From NCBI GenBank assembly GCA_026197015.1, contig JAPHRB010000156.1, positions 1 through 9,611 on the forward strand: a stretch of 9,611 nucleotides of DNA. Direction: 5' to 3'. This document shows, one piece after another, positions 7,821 through 9,611 of the stretch. Source of the stretch: Gammaproteobacteria bacterium. GTDB taxonomy: Bacteria; Pseudomonadota; Gammaproteobacteria; SZUA-229. The position numbers and the translations under genes were made by a program. Each line of letters begins with the position of its first letter. Positions within the stretch are counted from its first letter, which is position 1. The notes under the pieces were generated by a model. It was not told the DNA's origin. It saw only the letters and a list, made by a program, of their open reading frames with translations, and did no database searches.

Positions 7821-8465
7821 TTAGACACCACGATCTATCCGATAGAGAACGCCAATCAGCAACAAAGTTCCAGACAGTAACCAGAGCGGTCCAAATAGCC
7901 ATAATGCCATTGGTATAGCCAGGTAATAACCTCGCATACCAAGCGTGTAGTGGATACCACCGCGATCGAGAATATCGACTACATTCTCGACATTGATTTC
8001 AGTTGTGGGGTCAACCGGCAAGTTAATCATGAAGCCGGTGAGGTTGTAATAACGCACAGCAAGAGTGAAGTTGAAAAATGCAAATAAAAAGTTAGAGCCA
8101 AGCAGGATAAGTTTAGCCATCCACAAGGCTGGATGATGGCTACTTAAGCTGCTCATGAGCATTGATAACTCACCCTGTTTATCCGCAGTAACTGCAAGAT
8201 TGAAAACGCCAAGGCCAATGATAATCGCCGTTGAAGCCAGAAAGGTCGCTGCCATGGTCCAGTTACGTAACGTCTGTATTGCCAGTATATCTCTGGAGCC
8301 CTTCATAATGCTTGCAACCCACAAAGCGCGAGTTCGTCGCGAAAGCCCCTGAGAGGTGCTTAGAGGATCAGCACTCATCTTACGATAGAGATGTAAGTGA
8401 TATAACACTAACAGTAACAAAGCTGCAGAACTCAGGCTATAGTCAAAAATACTAAGAATTTCCAT
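7821..8465 (-). CDS. DUF599 family membrane protein
   Basis: This small integral membrane protein of 214 residues matches the uncharacterised DUF599 family; no function is known. Numbering from the ATG at 8465, hydrophobic segments lie at about 8-24, 71-92, 114-138 and 181-207, giving four predicted membrane helices. Family-like features are QTLRNWTMAATFLASTAI in the second region, the FFNFTLAVRYYN segment, and RGYYLAIPMALWLFGPLWLL near the end. I chose the ATG at 8465 because AGGA (complement of 8474-8477) lies 8 nt upstream. An in-frame TTG at 8489 would add eight residues but has no such site. It is the first gene of the minus-strand run ahead of the cardiolipin synthase and the MscS channel. 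With no gene immediately upstream, the operon promoter is probably in 8470-8640 on the minus strand, though I could not pick a convincing -35/-10 pair. Confidence 0.82.
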   Translation of the reverse strand: MEILSIFDYSLSSAALLLLVLYHLHLYRKMSADPLSTSQGLSRRTRALWVASIMKGSRDILAIQTLRNWTMAATFLASTAIIIGLGVFNLAVTADKQGELSMLMSSLSSHHPALWMAKLILLGSNFLFAFFNFTLAVRYYNLTGFMINLPVDPTTEINVENVVDILDRGGIHYTLGMRGYYLAIPMALWLFGPLWLLSGTLLLIGVLYRIDRGV

Positions 8466-8473
8466 CAAACGTT

Positions 8474-8477
8474 TCCT
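8474..8477 (-). promoter_or_regulatory. Ribosome binding site deciding the DUF599 start
   Basis: Reading the minus strand, AGGA is followed by AACGTTTG and then ATG at 8465. This is a standard Shine-Dalgarno core at 8-nt spacing. It supports the ATG at 8465 over the longer TTG start at 8489. Confidence 0.7.
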
Positions 8478-8913
8478 GATAATTAACAAGATAAAAGAGT
8501 GTTTCCTCCCGTATTCAGACCATTAACAATGCTTCTAAATAACCTGCTGTGGTGGCCTGACTTCGGTGTTGAACAGATGGTGGCTAGTACTCATAGGCCT
8601 GAAATTACCTCTAATTATTGTTTACTCATTTAATAAATACTATTTCGACTATAAATGTGTACATACCATATCAGCCTGACTTATCCCTACGATTACCACC
8701 TGTAATTCAATTTCATAACGCTTACCGAAAACACCATCACAATTTCTGCTTCGATAGTACACAATCTAAAAGAAGGGTGGCCATAAGTTTGTCATTAATG
8801 TACGAGTATTGAAATATATCTATCCAGATGTGGTGAGTGGACTTTAAACGGTGTCATTAATTTTAAAAGCTTTTTTATGACGATAAAGCATGCGGTACTT
8901 AAAAACATTCGAA

Positions 8914-8941
8914 AGGTTATTACGGCAATCGTTAATAACCT
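8914..8941. repeat. Perfect 9-bp stem-loop in the gene-free region
   Basis: AGGTTATTA (8914-8922) pairs perfectly with TAATAACCT (8933-8941) across a 10-base loop, and CG/CG near the loop could extend the stem with one bulged base. The stem is A/T-rich and no clean T-run follows on the plus strand. On the minus strand it is followed by TTTCGAATGTTTTT, which is loosely terminator-like. Function unknown. Confidence 0.4.
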
Positions 8942-9226
8942 GGACATGATACGTTGAAATGCCAGTCTCCAGTCTGACATGAATATATTACTTCATTATT
9001 CTATTTAACATATATCGACCCCAGGTTTAGCTAACTGATTGTATTACCTACAAAAATATTCCTTTACAATGTCCATTCTGTATAGATTATTACTTAAGCA
9101 GTCAAAGGAAAGATAGAAGGGTGGAAAATAGCCAGAAGAAGATTAAGGTATGAAATCTGTAAGTCGGATACCACCGCAAAGAGGTCTTTTAGAGCTTGCT
9201 AATGTAGTTAAAAATAATCTTGTTTA

Positions 9227-9256
9227 TTGAAAAATTTTGAAAACACAGAATATAAA
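9227..9256 (+). promoter_or_regulatory. Candidate sigma70-type promoter
   Basis: TTGAAA (9227-9232) and TATAAA (9251-9256) are separated by 18 bp, close to the sigma70 -35/-10 consensus. Transcription would begin near 9263, directly before the palindrome at 9266-9295. The surroundings are A/T-rich, so a chance match is possible, and no gene is seen within the remaining 350 bases downstream. Confidence 0.35.
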
Positions 9257-9265
9257 ATGTAAGGC

Positions 9266-9295
9266 TTGCCCCTATTAGCATACTATTAGGGGCAA
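9266..9295. repeat. 13-bp imperfect palindrome next to the candidate promoter
   Basis: TTGCCCCTATTAG (9266-9278) and CTATTAGGGGCAA (9283-9295) are inverted repeats with one mismatch and a CATA loop. The CCCC/GGGG core stands out in A/T-rich DNA. Neither strand has a T-run after it, so an ordinary intrinsic terminator is unlikely. Its place at about +3 to +33 of the candidate promoter would fit an operator or a 5' hairpin in the transcript. Confidence 0.5.
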
Positions 9296-9517
9296 TGTGC
9301 GGCTCTTATAAAGCTATGTGAAACATAAGTTAATTTAATCATGTGATTTTGTTTATAGTTTAACCATTATGACAAATATTTACAGAACTATGAATTTTTT
9401 GATGGGATGACTGTTATGCGTTACAATGAGTTACTCTTTACGCGTTTTACGAAGTGTCTTTTTAAGATGCTTTAGTCGGGTGTATAGCCAGACTCATGTT
9501 TATTGAGCGGTTTTATG

Positions 9518-9596
9518 GCGATGAAGTCTTTTTCGGACTTCACTTCTTCACTCACTCCGCTCACTCAGAAGTTAAGTCCTAAAAAGACTTCATCGC
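9518..9596. repeat. Long near-perfect inverted repeat (30-bp arms), MITE/REP-like
   Basis: The arms 9518-9547 and 9567-9596 are reverse complements at 28 of 30 positions. The two mismatches are C opposite T (9534/9580 and 9541/9573). The 19-base loop (9548-9566) contains the direct repeat CTCACTC twice (9551-9557 and 9560-9566), separated by CG. The outer ends read GCGATGAAGTC and GACTTCATCGC. It encodes nothing evident and has no T-run beyond either arm, so a simple terminator is not the best explanation. A dispersed palindromic element or a non-autonomous transposon remnant fits better. Only one copy is in the window, so the repeat class is inferred. Confidence 0.65.
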
Positions 9597-9611
9597 GCTC
9601 TCTAGGTAAAG

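Larger units (their letters stand above)
8466..9611. other. Extended region with no convincing gene
   Basis: About 1.1 kb to the right of the DUF599 gene has frequent stops in all frames. Only small, unsupported open frames exist: 34 codons at 8529-8633, 61 codons on the minus strand at 8795-8980, 26 codons at 9150-9230, and two tiny frames overlapping by ATGA at 9369-9410 and 9407-9475. None has a family match I recognise. The structured elements are a stem-loop at 8914-8941, a promoter-like pair and palindrome at 9227-9295, and a long inverted repeat at 9518-9596. The left part (8466 to about 8640) should contain the promoter and leader of the minus-strand operon. The rest may be decayed coding sequence, an untranslated leader for a gene to the right of the window, or an unrecognised small RNA locus. 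Confidence 0.6.

Noticed and set aside
8529..8633. 34-codon open frame beginning MLLNNLLWWPDFG
   Set aside because: No ribosome binding site, short, and it overlaps the expected upstream region of the DUF599 gene.
8618..8812. 64-codon plus-strand open frame
   Set aside because: It starts with TTG and has no ribosome binding site. Its composition is unlike a protein, and no motif is recognised.
8795..8980. 61-codon minus-strand open frame with a hydrophobic stretch
   Set aside because: No good ribosome binding site and no recognised family. The opposite strand is also open, so coding is not supported on either.
9150..9230. 26-codon open frame (MKSVSRIPPQRGLLEL...)
   Set aside because: A purine-rich AGAAGAAG lies upstream at about 9 nt, but the frame is very short, with an in-frame stop just before it and no known family. 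Conservation would be needed.
9266..9295. Rho-independent terminator
   Set aside because: The hairpin is good, but no T-run follows on either strand, and no gene ends nearby.
9340..9351. AATCATGTGATT palindrome as a regulator site
   Set aside because: Only 5-bp arms in A/T-rich DNA. It does not fit the CRP or FNR consensus.
9369..9475. Two tiny open frames (13 and 22 residues) overlapping by ATGA
   Set aside because: The ATGA overlap looks like translational coupling, but frames this short occur by chance and nothing in them is recognisable.
9518..9596. Integron attC site, because GTTAAGT (9571-9577) fits the GTTRRRY core
   Set aside because: The core lies in the middle of the stem rather than at its end. 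The paired site on the other arm (ACTTCAC) does not fit RYYYAAC, and there is no integrase or cassette gene.

Overview
The window looks like part of a gammaproteobacterial chromosome. This is inferred from the gene families only; there is no rRNA or tRNA to fix the lineage. It carries two gene groups that converge, followed by about 1.1 kb without a convincing gene.

Left half, plus strand (1-5155): the 3' end of hypD, complete hypF, complete hypE, then a CPA2-type cation/proton antiporter. HypD, HypF and HypE belong to the pathway that builds the Fe(CN)2CO centre of [NiFe]-hydrogenases. HypF activates carbamoyl phosphate and carbamoylates the C-terminal cysteine of HypE. HypE dehydrates this to a thiocyanate, and the cyanide passes to the iron held by HypC-HypD. 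All key motifs are visible: two zinc-finger pairs, YrdC and Kae1-like domains in HypF, the C-terminal PRIC of HypE, and the cysteine-rich C-terminus of HypD. The genes are packed with an 8-nt overlap and gaps of 45 and 40 nt, so the antiporter is probably co-transcribed with the maturation genes. hypA, hypB, hypC and the hydrogenase subunits are not in the window and may lie to the left.

Middle, minus strand (8465 down to 5359): a DUF599 membrane protein, a ClsA-type cardiolipin synthase and an MscS-family mechanosensitive channel, in transcription order with gaps of 54 and 38 nt. All three are membrane proteins. Together they suggest an envelope or osmotic-stress module, but this is inference from adjacency. 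The two groups converge on a 203-bp A/T-rich spacer.

Right end (8466-9611): no supported gene. It holds a 9-bp perfect stem-loop (8914-8941), a plausible sigma70-type promoter followed directly by a 13-bp imperfect palindrome (9227-9295), and a long near-perfect inverted repeat with 30-bp arms (9518-9596) that resembles a small palindromic or MITE-like element. The long inverted repeat is the most unusual non-coding structure here. I found no transposase, CRISPR array, RNA gene or phage gene.
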